DNA of 64,000 nt from assembly GCA_000163695.1 (NCBI GenBank), contig GG774890.1, forward strand, positions 130,347 to 194,346, given 5' to 3'. Positions 8,074-16,402 of this stretch are shown piece by piece. Within the stretch, counting starts at the first letter, position 1. Every line of letters begins with the position of its first letter. The translations under genes were made by a program, and so were the position numbers. Source of the DNA: Bacteroidetes oral taxon 274 str. F0058 (lineage in GTDB: Bacteria; Bacteroidota; Bacteroidia; Bacteroidales; Paludibacteraceae). The notes under the pieces are model-generated. The model was not told the origin of the DNA, searched no databases, and worked only from the letters and a program-made list of their open reading frames with translations.

Positions 8074-8488
8074 CTCTTCTCATATTTAAGACCTTATATA
8101 TCTCATCATCCACACGAAACTGAGGGTCGTAAAACCGCTTAAATGCTTCTTTGGCACATAAGGAAAGGTTCTTTGTGATGAGTACCCATCTTTCGTCCTT
8201 GACTTTGATGAGATTGGAAACCTGCCCGTAGAACCGTCCTGTATGCTGAAGAATGGCAATGGCTTCCCTTTCATTGGCGGTCATCTTGGGAACGGCTGCC
8301 ACCTCTCCATTTAGGAGTATCTCACGACAGTAATCGGAAAACTTACGCCCAGCGCTTTCCGCCTTTGATTTGATACGCTGCTTTTCCTCTAAGGTGCATC
8401 TTACCTTGATGAACTCTGTCTTATTCATCTTCTGCTCTTCCTTATTCTGTTGCTGCCATTGGGCAGTCTTTCCTTTGCGTCTGTTCAT
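8057..8488 (-). CDS. Mobilisation accessory protein (MobA/MobC-like)
   Basis: A 143-residue protein; an internal ATG at 8428 (MNKTEFIKVRCTLEEKQRIK) is the more conserved-looking start and may be the true one. That region is a ribbon-helix-helix DNA-binding domain, followed by FSDYCREILL and a helical C-terminus. Such proteins bind oriT next to the relaxase and guide nicking. The gene precedes and overlaps mobB. Upstream lie a candidate oriT and an iteron array, matching the usual oriT-mobA-mobB order of Bacteroides mobilisable elements. Confidence 0.85.
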   Translation of the reverse strand: MNRRKGKTAQWQQQNKEEQKMNKTEFIKVRCTLEEKQRIKSKAESAGRKFSDYCREILLNGEVAAVPKMTANEREAIAILQHTGRFYGQVSNLIKVKDERWVLITKNLSLCAKEAFKRFYDPQFRVDDEIYKVLNMRRDDRKM

Positions 8489-8580
8489 ATAGGCTTCTTT
8501 GAAAGTTAATCATTGCAGATGATTCGTTGTTGCTTAATTCCCGAACACTGACGATGAGAACGGAGTGATTACGGTCTAAT

Positions 8581-8631
8581 CTCCCCGACAGTCTGACGAG
8601 GGGAGCAAGAGCAGTTTGTGGGTACAAACTG
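8581..8631. other. Candidate oriT: two adjacent inverted repeats
   Basis: CTCCCC (8581-8586) pairs with GGGGAG (8600-8605). CAGTTTGT (8612-8619) pairs perfectly with ACAAACTG (8624-8631) around GGGT. They lie 100-150 bp upstream of the mobilisation genes, the expected oriT position. No nic site can be named. Confidence 0.45.
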
Positions 8632-8760
8632 ACGTCTTGCAATGCTACCGAACAAACCATTTACGCTTAAAACGTTTTATAGCTTAAAAGTGAATGCCGT
8701 GCATTCTATGACTAACTGCATTCGTAGTATTCTCACAGAGAACTAAGCCGAAGAAGAAAA

Positions 8761-8834
8761 GGTAGACCCTTTTAGCAAAAAAGGTAGACCTATTTGCCTG
8801 AAAAGGTAGACCTTTTTTGAAGAAAGGGTAGACC
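8761..8834. repeat. Four direct iterons of GGTAGACC with exact 22-bp period
   Basis: GGTAGACC occurs at 8761, 8783, 8805 and 8827 within AAAAGGTAGACCTTTTT-like units. A fifth, inverted half-site (TCTACC) lies at 8851-8856. The regular 22-bp step puts the sites on one face of the helix at two-turn intervals. This is the signature of replication-initiator or partition iterons. Confidence 0.75.
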
Positions 8835-8868
8835 TTTTTCCAGAAAACTGTCTACCTTTTCTTACGGC

Positions 8869-9303
8869 TTACAGTCTTCTCCATTTCTCTATGTCTTCAC
8901 CATATTCCTCCAGATGCTGACGCACGATGTTCTCAACGAAGCTTGAAAGGTTGCTGCCCCTGTCGCCTAATCTACGCACAATGAAGTCGGCACGTTCCTG
9001 CGTTTCCCTACTCAGATAGACCGCCTTACGATTGTTTAACTTGGTCGGCACAAGATAGGCTTGCTTGTAGGCTTCAAGTGTTTTCTTTTTCATCTTGGCA
9101 CTGATGCGTTTCTGAACGGTTACGTCCTCAGTATTCCGTGCAGGCTCGGAGTGTATGGTATTCTCTGTGTCCTGCTTGTTTGTTGGTCTTTCTCTTTCAG
9201 GAACCGCAGTCGCTTCTTGTGAAGTAGATTCGTTCTCTGTTTCATCTTCTACACCCAAGAACCATGAAAGGTCTTTGTCGCTCATCATAGTTTCCTTTTC
9301 CAT
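8869..9303 (-). CDS. DUF3408 family protein
   Basis: A 144-residue protein. The N-terminal 70 residues are acidic and disordered. The C-terminal half carries KAVYLSRETQERADFIVRRL and LSSFVENIVRQHLEEYGEDI, a ribbon-helix-helix-like DUF3408 domain. The family is found on Bacteroides conjugative and mobilisable elements, where some members are thought to act in DNA binding or partition. It starts 2 bp after the primase stop, so it is in the same minus-strand operon. The iteron array starts just past its stop codon, making it a candidate iteron-binding protein by position only. Confidence 0.75.
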   Translation of the reverse strand: MEKETMMSDKDLSWFLGVEDETENESTSQEATAVPERERPTNKQDTENTIHSEPARNTEDVTVQKRISAKMKKKTLEAYKQAYLVPTKLNNRKAVYLSRETQERADFIVRRLGDRGSNLSSFVENIVRQHLEEYGEDIEKWRRL

Positions 9304-9305
9304 TT

Positions 9306-10280
9306 CTATTTCATTTTAAGTTTAACCTGTTTTGATTTCTTGTTTTGTCCTGTAATTGATATGTGTATCTGTTCCTGCGCTTTCTGTTTCTGCTGCTCAC
9401 GGACACAGCTGACATGATATTCATTGAGATCCTTGAAGTCTTTGTAATGTATGTTCATGTCCTCAACATGGAAGCCTGCCTTTATGAAATCTTGAACAGC
9501 CCTCCGTCCTGCTTCATCATTGTCAAGGAAGGTACGGATATGGGGCAGGTGTCGGTCATTCAAATAGCGGATAGTCCTTGCCACGTTGCTCACGGAGTTC
9601 ATCACAAGGCAGCGGTTGGTAATCTCTTCTTTCATTGAAAGGAAGGAGAGGAAGTCCATGAAGTCTTCAAAGATATATACAGGCTCCGCTCTATCCGTGA
9701 ATATCGGAGTAATGCCCTTCGGGGCTATCGTTCCCTTGAACGTCTTGTCGCCCCGAAGCTCATAGCCGCCAGAGAGATTGGCAAAGCCAATGGCTTGATA
9801 GCGCCTGCCCCTTACCTCATAGCTGATACATTTGAGGAAAGGCATAGCCTTTTCCAAGTTGATGCAACGCACCTTTGTAAGGTACTCCTGAAAATGTGAT
9901 GGCAGGGTGTCTGATATTTCTATCAGTCTCCTAGCTCCATTTACAGCCATCACAGGTTGGGAATTATTCGGCACGAAGTCATTAAGAGAACTATATGTGC
10001 CATTATCGGAAGCGTTCTGTCCCAAACGACGGATGGCTTCCGATAGCGTGCAGCCCTCCAAGCGCATACAGAGGTCGATTATGCTTCCGCCCCGTCCTTC
10101 GGCATAGTCTATCCAGAGGTTCTTCTGTGTGTCCACCTTAAAACTCGGATGCGTTTCCTCCCTGAGCGGTGAACAATACAGGGCATAGGAAGGTATCCTA
10201 CGTACAGGCTTGACGCCTTTCCTTTCGAGATACTCCACGATGGGGTATCGCTTGATACGTGATAAATCTTCTTCTTTCAT
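9306..10280 (-). CDS. Toprim/CHC2-type primase
   Basis: A 324-residue protein. Residues 20-90 form a DnaG-type zinc-binding-like region (YCSPLREETHPSF, GGSIIDLCMRLEG) although the classic CHC2 residues are incomplete. Residues 200-290 form a Toprim domain, with the glutamate in PVYIFEDFMDFL and the metal-binding DND in FLDNDEAGRRA. It would make primers for replication of the element's single-stranded or circular form. It lies between the helicase-like gene and DUF3408 on the same strand. Such primases are standard in Bacteroides integrative mobilisable elements. Confidence 0.88.
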   Translation of the reverse strand: MKEEDLSRIKRYPIVEYLERKGVKPVRRIPSYALYCSPLREETHPSFKVDTQKNLWIDYAEGRGGSIIDLCMRLEGCTLSEAIRRLGQNASDNGTYSSLNDFVPNNSQPVMAVNGARRLIEISDTLPSHFQEYLTKVRCINLEKAMPFLKCISYEVRGRRYQAIGFANLSGGYELRGDKTFKGTIAPKGITPIFTDRAEPVYIFEDFMDFLSFLSMKEEITNRCLVMNSVSNVARTIRYLNDRHLPHIRTFLDNDEAGRRAVQDFIKAGFHVEDMNIHYKDFKDLNEYHVSCVREQQKQKAQEQIHISITGQNKKSKQVKLKMK

Positions 10281-10462
10281 TGTTTTGATACATTAATGGG
10301 TTGAATGATAATTATTTATGTTTGTCTGTTTTTGTGGTTTTACCTTTTCCAAAGTTTTTCCCCTCCAAACTTTTTCATCTTTTTTCTTACTACATACTAT
10401 TCTGTGATAAGTGATTGATAATCAGTATTACTTTGTAGTATAAGACAATACTACACATTCTA

Positions 10463-11728
10463 CTACATTTGGCTACTACAAGTTTGAAGGAGCGGGCATG
10501 GCAAGATTTTCCTAATCTTGTAGACATAGATGGGGCTACTACCGTTTCTTCGTTTGCTCACCTTTATGTATCCTGCTTTCTTCAAGGCTTCACCCATACA
10601 CTTGGCAACAAGTGGTTGGTGAGTATAAATACCCAAATAGGTGAGTATCTCCGTAGTGGTCATTAACGAATAACTTTCATCCTCCGTTGGCTTTTCAAAA
10701 CAACGCAACAAAAGCTCCATCTCTGCAGTCTGTACTTGAAAGTCTTCACTCTCCCTGTATAGCTCGGCTATCTCATCATCGTCAAACCAATAGCGGAAAC
10801 CTGACTTTAACAGGGCTTTGGCTTCCGCATAAACATTGTCTACCGAGATAGCTTTTGCTCTCTCAATATCTATGGACAACACTTCAAAGGGCAGGAAGCG
10901 TCTGCTACCTGTGGGATCAGTAAGAAAGTCATTACCGTTCACCGATGCCACGAAGTTTGCCAAGTGGGGATGTTCCTCCACATATTTGTCATAGGGCATA
11001 CGGTACTTGACCATCGGGCAGGTGATGAGGTTTTTAAGTTCGTTTTCGTCACGCTTGTTGAGGGCTTTGAGTTGGTCGTCTATGTTTACGATGAGGTTTT
11101 GCCCGATATAGGTGAGCGTGTCCTTCTCCTGCGGATATATCTTGCCCGTGTAACTATAGCCATGCAATGCAGGTGGGCAGAGCAAATTCAAGAATGTAGT
11201 TTTGAACTTTCCCTGCTCGCCCGTCAGCACAAGGCAGGTGTGGTTACAGCACTCACGGTCGACCATTGCATTGGCGACCACTGCCACGAGCCACTTGGTG
11301 AGATATTGTAACCACTTGTCAGAGTTGCGCACGACTACGCAACTTGCCAAGTGGGGAATGGCTTTCAGTGAAAAGGGAGAACTGCTACTTACATCCACCA
11401 ATGGCAATCCCTTGAAATACTCCTGTATGGGGTTGATGCGTGGAGAGAAGCTGCTCTCGATGATAGAGTATAGATTTTCCGATGAGGTTATTATCCCGAT
11501 GTCGTTGTCTATCTCTCTGCGGAGCGTGTTGATTTCATAGCGGCCCACCTTTGAGAAGTGAGCATCATTCTTGCTACGATATTCAGTTCTACCCAATACC
11601 GTATTGTATCTGAACTCGTAGTGAGTGGAGAGATAGGCTTCTATCTCCGAGTTCTTGGAGGAAATTCTTCTCGGTCTGGGCATATTGTTACTGCCTTCCG
11701 ATTTGCCTTTATCTGCATTCTTCTTCAT
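10463..11728 (-). CDS. VapE/VirE-like P-loop replication protein (DUF3874)
   Basis: The open frame extends to 11836, but the ATG at 11728 (MKKNADKGKSEGSNNMPRPR) begins the conserved protein, giving 421 residues. A Walker A motif LTGEQGKFKTTFLN, an IVNIDDQL Walker B-like strand and GSRRFLPFEV (arginine finger region) define the virulence-associated-E / superfamily 3-like helicase fold. The C-terminus is a winged-helix-like segment. It probably unwinds or loads at the element origin together with the primase downstream. A 182-bp AT-rich gap with no visible feature separates it from the primase. Confidence 0.82.
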   Translation of the reverse strand: MKKNADKGKSEGSNNMPRPRRISSKNSEIEAYLSTHYEFRYNTVLGRTEYRSKNDAHFSKVGRYEINTLRREIDNDIGIITSSENLYSIIESSFSPRINPIQEYFKGLPLVDVSSSSPFSLKAIPHLASCVVVRNSDKWLQYLTKWLVAVVANAMVDRECCNHTCLVLTGEQGKFKTTFLNLLCPPALHGYSYTGKIYPQEKDTLTYIGQNLIVNIDDQLKALNKRDENELKNLITCPMVKYRMPYDKYVEEHPHLANFVASVNGNDFLTDPTGSRRFLPFEVLSIDIERAKAISVDNVYAEAKALLKSGFRYWFDDDEIAELYRESEDFQVQTAEMELLLRCFEKPTEDESYSLMTTTEILTYLGIYTHQPLVAKCMGEALKKAGYIKVSKRRNGSSPIYVYKIRKILPCPLLQTCSSQM

Positions 11729-12045
11729 TATATGATTGGTTTTGTTTCCAAGAGTGAAGTTATTAAGAGAACGGATAAGTTCCAAGCATTCGGAGAGTGC
11801 TTGCATAATGTTGCGTCTGTCTGCTATAAAGTTCACATGTATATTTTGTCGTGGCAGGGTAAGAAAATGGGATTTTTGTGGAAAACAGAGTTGGGAATGA
11901 TAGCTACAGTCAAAGACAGAAATGTGTGTATTGCCTATGTTTGCTGTATTTTTCGCCGATTGGGATTATCCTTCATATAGGATAAACGGTGAAAGAAGAA
12001 ATCAAAGAATAATGCGAAAAAGGCAACCGATAAGATATGTTGTCT

Positions 12046-12117
12046 TTCCCTCAAGTTCCCTATATTTCCCTGCTGTTCCCTGCTGCTTTGAGGTATGGAA
12101 AACACATCCTACTTTTG
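12046..12117 (+). promoter_or_regulatory. Promoter of the HTH genes with four phased TTCCC boxes
   Basis: TTTG (12087-12090), 19 nt, then TACTTTTGC (12110-12118) is a full Bacteroidetes promoter. Directly upstream TTCCC occurs at 12046, 12056, 12066 and 12076, one per helical turn. This suggests a cooperative regulator site for the first HTH gene at 12182. Confidence 0.6.
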
Positions 12118-12181
12118 CAGGCAGAAACGTGCGGTAAGACGCAAAACAATAAGGAATTACAAACAAAATAACAATAAAACT

Positions 12182-12484
12182 ATGGGATATTTTATCATTA
12201 CGGATTCAAATTGGGCAAGACTGAGGGACGAGATACTCAATCTTGCCGAGACCTGCCACAAGGCATTTGGAGAACAGAGCAAGCATACCGATTGGCTGCA
12301 CAATGGTGATGTGTGCAAGTTGCTTAATATCAGCAAGCGTACCTTGCAGCATTATCGGGATACAGGCGTGCTGCCATTCTCCCAAATCGGGCACAAGTGC
12401 TATTACAAGCGTGAGGATGTGGGCCGATTATTGGAAACCAAATCAGTGAAATCAAACACAAACAAATCCAAAAACAACAAATAA
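12182..12484 (+). CDS. Helix-turn-helix (excisionase-like) protein 1
   Basis: A 100-residue protein starting MGYFIITDSNWARLRDEILN; this ATG was chosen over an in-frame one at 12095 because the longer version would start inside the promoter. Residues 45-90 form a MerR/Xis-type winged helix: WLHNGDVCKLLNISKRTLQH, then YRDTGVLPFSQIGHKCYYKR. Small proteins of this HTH_17 family are typical regulators or recombination directionality factors on Bacteroides mobile elements. It is followed 12 bp later by a paralogue. The C-terminus is a basic, asparagine-rich tail. Confidence 0.85.
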   Translation: MGYFIITDSNWARLRDEILNLAETCHKAFGEQSKHTDWLHNGDVCKLLNISKRTLQHYRDTGVLPFSQIGHKCYYKREDVGRLLETKSVKSNTNKSKNNK

Positions 12485-12496
12485 GACAAGAGAACT

Positions 12497-12787
12497 ATGG
12501 AACAGGTAAGAGATTTGAACATGAAGGCTGACGACATGCAGGTGGTGCTGTCCGCTATTAGCAGTGTAAGTAGAAGGATAAAGGAAGTGGCGCAGACACA
12601 CAAGCCACTCTTCGGAGATGAGCATTTCCTGACAGGCAAGGAAGTGTGCGAGCGGCTGTATATCAGTCCCCGTACCCTGCAGGACTATAGGGAAAGGAGG
12701 ATTATCCCCTACACGCAGTTCGCAGGGAAGATACTATATAAGGAGTCGGATTTGGAAAGGTTGTTGGAGGATAACTATAAGGAGTAG
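12497..12787 (+). CDS. Helix-turn-helix (excisionase-like) protein 2
   Basis: A 96-residue paralogue of the preceding gene. It has an N-terminal helix (MEQVRDLNMKADDMQVVLSA) then the same HTH_17 domain: FLTGKEVCERLYISPRTLQD and YRERRIIPYTQFAGKILYKE. The tandem pair is common in CTnDOT-like and related elements, where one member can be needed for excision. Excision of this element would restore cas1, so this pair may decide whether type II adaptation is on or off. Function assigned by family only. Confidence 0.82.
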   Translation: MEQVRDLNMKADDMQVVLSAISSVSRRIKEVAQTHKPLFGDEHFLTGKEVCERLYISPRTLQDYRERRIIPYTQFAGKILYKESDLERLLEDNYKE

Positions 12788-13184
12788 CAAGCATGTTATC
12801 TTCTGAATATGTTATAAAATCTAAAATAATTAATAATGTGATTGATTATTACACTTTGTGCTTAAGCATTTACTTTTGTCATAAATAATAAATAGAAACC
12901 TCTGCCAACCCTTATGTAGATAGCGAAATCATAAATATAACTCATTGATTATCAATAGTATTTTTGAGTGCAAAAAGACTTTTGTAGAGGTCTCGTTGTG
13001 TTGTGTTTGCTTTTTGATAGGTATTAGAAACTCGCTTTGTTTAAAAGCAAGACATGCTGTAAGTCCATATTATTTAAGTTTTATTGGATATCAAAATGTT
13101 GTTATGTTATTTTGCTTGAGATGTTTATAGTTTTCTTAGAATATTTCAATTAATTGATATAAGAGAATAAAAATCTTTTTAAGA
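12788..13184. other. 397-bp intergenic stretch, nothing recognised
   Basis: AT-rich sequence between the HTH pair and the araC-type gene. Short open frames here lack coding character, and I see no convincing terminator, promoter or repeat. Confidence 0.5.
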
Positions 13185-14075
13185 TTAGGCTTTGTGCGTA
13201 GGGGGGAAACCAAACTGTTTTTTAAACATTCGTGTAAAATGTTGTGGGTAGCTGAAACCAAGTGTTCTTGCTGTTTCGCTAACGGTCTTTCCTTCATTTA
13301 AGAGGGTTTTACCGTATTGTAAAACAAATTTTCGAATAGTATGGGAAGCAGAGTCTCCTGTCAATTGTCGGATAAGATCGCCAAAGTAATTGGGCGAAAG
13401 AAATAGTTCCTGAGCACAATATTTAACTGTAGGAATACCAAGTTTTATTTGTTTCTTATCCTTATAATAATCTTTAAGTATTTTATTGAATCGTTTCAGA
13501 AGGTCGCTATTAGCTTCTTCTGTTTCTGTTTGAAATTGTCGAAGATAGAAGCGGGAGCAATATTCCAATATAAGTTGTAGGTAAGAGGTAAGAATTTCCC
13601 GTTGTCGTGGAGCATCAAGATGTAAACGCAGTTCATTGCGCATTATCTTAATTATATTTGTAATTGTTTTCCATTCTTCATTCTCCATGTGTAGAGCTTC
13701 GGTTTGATAATAGGAGAAGAAGTGGTAATCGTCTATTATTTTTGCAAGGGGTGTTCCTACAAGGAGTTGTGGTGAGAAGAGTAGTACCCATCCTTTTAGA
13801 TGGATTATCTCTCCATTGTCTGATACACCTCCCATCTGTCCAGGGGCAACACTGAGCAAAGAGTAATTCTTAAAATCATAAGTTCCTTGTCCATAAGTTA
13901 TAGTATAGGGACTTTCCTCCATTATAAAAAGCCCATACACTTCATAGTTGTTCAAGCTATGGCGGCATGCTTGTAGTTCGTCATAATGAATAATTCCTAT
14001 TTGTGAATGCAATACTTCTGCTCCAACATATTCTACGTAATCATTGACTGAATTGATATTTAAAACCTGCTTCAT
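13185..14075 (-). CDS. AraC-family transcriptional regulator
   Basis: A 296-residue protein. Residues 1-180 form a cupin-like sensor domain (YGLFIMEESPYTITYGQGTY; SVAPGQMGGV). Residues 195-296 form the paired AraC helix-turn-helix: CAQELFLSPNYFGDLIRQLT and ETARTLGFSYPQHFTRMFKK QFGFPP-type ending. It is transcribed away from the aldo/keto reductase operon, with 288 bp between. That is the classic arrangement for an activator of the neighbouring operon and of itself. The inducer is unknown; cargo content suggests aldehyde, quinone or oxidative stress. Confidence 0.92.
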   Translation of the reverse strand: MKQVLNINSVNDYVEYVGAEVLHSQIGIIHYDELQACRHSLNNYEVYGLFIMEESPYTITYGQGTYDFKNYSLLSVAPGQMGGVSDNGEIIHLKGWVLLFSPQLLVGTPLAKIIDDYHFFSYYQTEALHMENEEWKTITNIIKIMRNELRLHLDAPRQREILTSYLQLILEYCSRFYLRQFQTETEEANSDLLKRFNKILKDYYKDKKQIKLGIPTVKYCAQELFLSPNYFGDLIRQLTGDSASHTIRKFVLQYGKTLLNEGKTVSETARTLGFSYPQHFTRMFKKQFGFPPTHKA

Positions 14076-14185
14076 AGAGTGTTTCTTCTGTTTCTGTGGG
14101 TAAAGATAATGCTTTTTATCGGTATATCCGTAAAAAAGGTAGATGTTTCAGTAAAATGTTTATCTCCAATGTGAGTTAATTAATG

Positions 14186-14193
14186 TACCTTTG
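14186..14193 (+). promoter_or_regulatory. -7 box of the cargo operon
   Basis: TACCTTTG followed by C is a perfect -7 element, but there is no TTG at the right distance upstream. A missing -33 box fits activation by the divergent AraC-type regulator. Confidence 0.5.
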
Positions 14194-14203
14194 CATCGTC
14201 ATA

Positions 14204-14341
14204 ATGAAACAAATGAAAATGGTAACAACAACAGAATTAAAAAAATGTATTTGTATTTTGCACTTAATTTCTTTGTTGTCAACCATGAATTATTTGAAGG
14301 TTGAGAAGGCAACTGCTGACAAGGTTAAATTAGATAAATAG
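14204..14341 (+). CDS. Possible small protein upstream of the aldo/keto reductase
   Basis: A 45-codon frame starting MKQMKMVTTTELKKCICILH begins 10 nt after the -7 box and ends 22 bp before the reductase ATG. It has a cysteine-containing hydrophobic middle and a charged end, and could be a leader peptide or membrane micropeptide. No homology recognised; it may be non-coding. Confidence 0.3.
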   Translation: MKQMKMVTTTELKKCICILHLISLLSTMNYLKVEKATADKVKLDK

Positions 14342-14363
14342 AAAATAGAAAGTAATAAATCAG

Positions 14364-15335
14364 ATGAGTAATAACATTAAGAAAAGAAAGAATATGAAAG
14401 ATTCAAAAATCGTATTAGGAACATGGTCATGGGGCGCAGGCGCCTTTGGTGGAGACAGTGTTTTTGGAAATAAGACAGATGAAGTAACTCTTCGCCCAGC
14501 ATTTGAAACTGCATTAAAAGCAGGTCTGAATATTTGGGATACAGCTACCGTTTATGGTATGGGAGAATCGGAGCGCATTCTTGGTAGCTTTATTAGAGAC
14601 TATAAGCGTGAGGATATTATTGTTTCTACAAAGTTCACTCCACAGATAGCAGAAATGTATGAGAACTCTGTTGAAAAGATGGCAGAGGCTTCTCTTAACC
14701 GAATGGGCTTGGATTACATTGATATCTATTGGATTCATAACCCAATGGATGTTGAACGCTGGACGCCGGAATTGCTTCCACTATTAAAGTCTGGCAAGGT
14801 AAAGCGTGTGGGAGTTTCCAATCACAACCTTGAAGAGTTGCGTCTTGCTAACGATATCTTGGTAAAGGAAGGATATAAGATTTCGGCAGTTCAAAACCAC
14901 TACTCTCTGCTTTATCGTTCATCAGAAAAGGGTGGAGTACTTGACTATTGCAAAGAGAATGGTATTGATTTCTGGGCTTATATGGTCTTGGAACAAGGCG
15001 CGTTATCAGGAAAATACAATAAAGAGAACCCACTACCTGCTGAAAGCGACCGTGGAAGACGTTATAATCCAGTACTTGACAAACTTGAAAAACTCACAGA
15101 TGGAATGAAAGTGATAGGTGAAAAGTATGGTATTTCTTGCTCACAGGTAGGTGTAGCATGGGCGTTAGCTAAAGGTACACATCCTTTGATAGGTGCAAAT
15201 AAGGAACGTCATGTGCTTGAAGCTGCTGATGCAGCAAAGGTTGAACTTACACAAGAAGAGGTAGAATTACTTGAACGTCTTGCCGATGCTACCGGTGTTG
15301 ATACTCGTGGTGAGTGGGAGCATACAATGGAGTAA
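14364..15335 (+). CDS. Aldo/keto reductase
   Basis: A 323-residue NADPH-dependent oxidoreductase of the AKR TIM-barrel fold. The catalytic tetrad is visible: Asp and Tyr in WDTATVYGMGESE, Lys in IIVSTKFTP and His in DIYWIHNPMD. Cofactor-binding elements near the C-terminus include the ANKERHVLEA-type segment. It probably reduces aldehydes or ketones. The start may be the ATG at 14364 or the internal ATG at 14394 (MKDSKIVLGTWSW), which is closer to the family consensus. First gene of a plus-strand operon with a monooxygenase-like protein, a flavodoxin and an amidohydrolase. Confidence 0.93.
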   Translation: MSNNIKKRKNMKDSKIVLGTWSWGAGAFGGDSVFGNKTDEVTLRPAFETALKAGLNIWDTATVYGMGESERILGSFIRDYKREDIIVSTKFTPQIAEMYENSVEKMAEASLNRMGLDYIDIYWIHNPMDVERWTPELLPLLKSGKVKRVGVSNHNLEELRLANDILVKEGYKISAVQNHYSLLYRSSEKGGVLDYCKENGIDFWAYMVLEQGALSGKYNKENPLPAESDRGRRYNPVLDKLEKLTDGMKVIGEKYGISCSQVGVAWALAKGTHPLIGANKERHVLEAADAAKVELTQEEVELLERLADATGVDTRGEWEHTME

Positions 15336-15341
15336 GTAAAA

Positions 15342-15785
15342 ATGTTTAAATATTTTATTATTATATATCTTATGGTTGTATTGCCCTTTACTATCAATGC
15401 AGAAGAAAATGTAGGGCAAGACATGATAAGAAACGATTCTATTAATATGGAACAAGTAATCCGTATAGCTGATATTGAGGTTTATCCAGAGTATCTGAGT
15501 GATTTTCTCAAAGCTGCTAAAGAAATTGCTGCAACCAGTATTAGGGAAGAGGCGGGTGTAGTCTGCCTCTTTCCCTGCCAAGAAAAAGGAGATAGTACAC
15601 GATTTCGTATAGTGGAAATATATGCTTCTCAGGCAGCTTATCAGCATCATATACAGACATCTCATTTCTTGCTTTACAAGCAAAAAACATTGAAGATGGT
15701 AAGAACGCTCAAATTGAATGATGTTACACCATTGAATGTCGAGGATATGACAATACTGTTTAAGAGGGTAAAGGGTATAAAGTAA
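15342..15785 (+). CDS. Secreted antibiotic-biosynthesis-monooxygenase (ABM) domain protein
   Basis: A 147-residue protein with a signal peptide (MFKYFIIIYLMVVLPFTINA). It has one ABM ferredoxin-like domain: RIADIEVYPEYLSDFLKAAK, EAGVVCLFPCQEKGDSTRFR, then the YASQAAYQHHIQTSHF motif with paired histidines. ABM proteins act on quinones or reactive small molecules, usually without a cofactor. It starts 6 bp after the reductase stop, so it is co-transcribed. Export to the periplasm separates it from its cytoplasmic neighbour. Confidence 0.85.
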   Translation: MFKYFIIIYLMVVLPFTINAEENVGQDMIRNDSINMEQVIRIADIEVYPEYLSDFLKAAKEIAATSIREEAGVVCLFPCQEKGDSTRFRIVEIYASQAAYQHHIQTSHFLLYKQKTLKMVRTLKLNDVTPLNVEDMTILFKRVKGIK

Positions 15786-15868
15786 ATACTCTTACCTCTC
15801 TGTCAAAATTTCTGGTCAAGGTATCAGATGTGAAAGGATAAACAATTATTAAGAAGTTAATATTAACA

Positions 15869-16402
15869 TTGATAGCAGTAATGATATTCTGTCTTACTGC
15901 CTATTCACAGGATAATAAGAATAAAAATATAAAGGAAATGAATATATTAATAGCATTTTTCTCAGCAACGGGAATAACCCATAATGCAGCCGAACGAATT
16001 GCAAAAGCAACCGAAGGAACACTATACGAGATAGAGCCACAACAGCCCTATACAGAGGAAGACCTCAACTGGAATAATAATAACTCACGTGCAAACAACG
16101 AGTCGAAGATACGTGACATGCGCCCTGCTATAAAAGCTCTATCTGTTAATGTTGCAGACTATGATGTTATTTATCTTGGATTCCCAATATGGTGGTATAC
16201 TTGCCCAACGCTTATCTATACTTTTATGGAAGCTACAGACTTTAAGGGTAAGACCGTGATTCCGTTTGCAACATCGGGTGGCAGTACTATCAGAAAAGCC
16301 GAAAACGACCTCAAGGTAACATATCCTAATGTTCATTGGAAGGCAGGACTACTGATGAATAATGTTTCAAATAATGAACTTCTGAAATGGATAAATCAAT
16401 GA
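15869..16402 (+). CDS. Flavodoxin-like protein with damaged or unusual start
   Basis: A 177-residue flavodoxin. The FMN phosphate loop lies in LIAFFSATGITHNAAERIAK, the second loop in LGFPIWWYTCP and the third in FATSGGSTIRKAE. It is an electron carrier or quinone reductase-like protein. Upstream of the first ATG (15881) the frame continues back through KKLILTLIAV, a signal peptide core, to an ATT at 15848 where homologues would have ATG. The listed start is an in-frame TTG. The start may have been lost by an ATG-to-ATT change, or ATT/TTG may be used. The ATGA at 16399 overlaps the next gene. Confidence 0.8.
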   Translation: MIAVMIFCLTAYSQDNKNKNIKEMNILIAFFSATGITHNAAERIAKATEGTLYEIEPQQPYTEEDLNWNNNNSRANNESKIRDMRPAIKALSVNVADYDVIYLGFPIWWYTCPTLIYTFMEATDFKGKTVIPFATSGGSTIRKAENDLKVTYPNVHWKAGLLMNNVSNNELLKWINQ

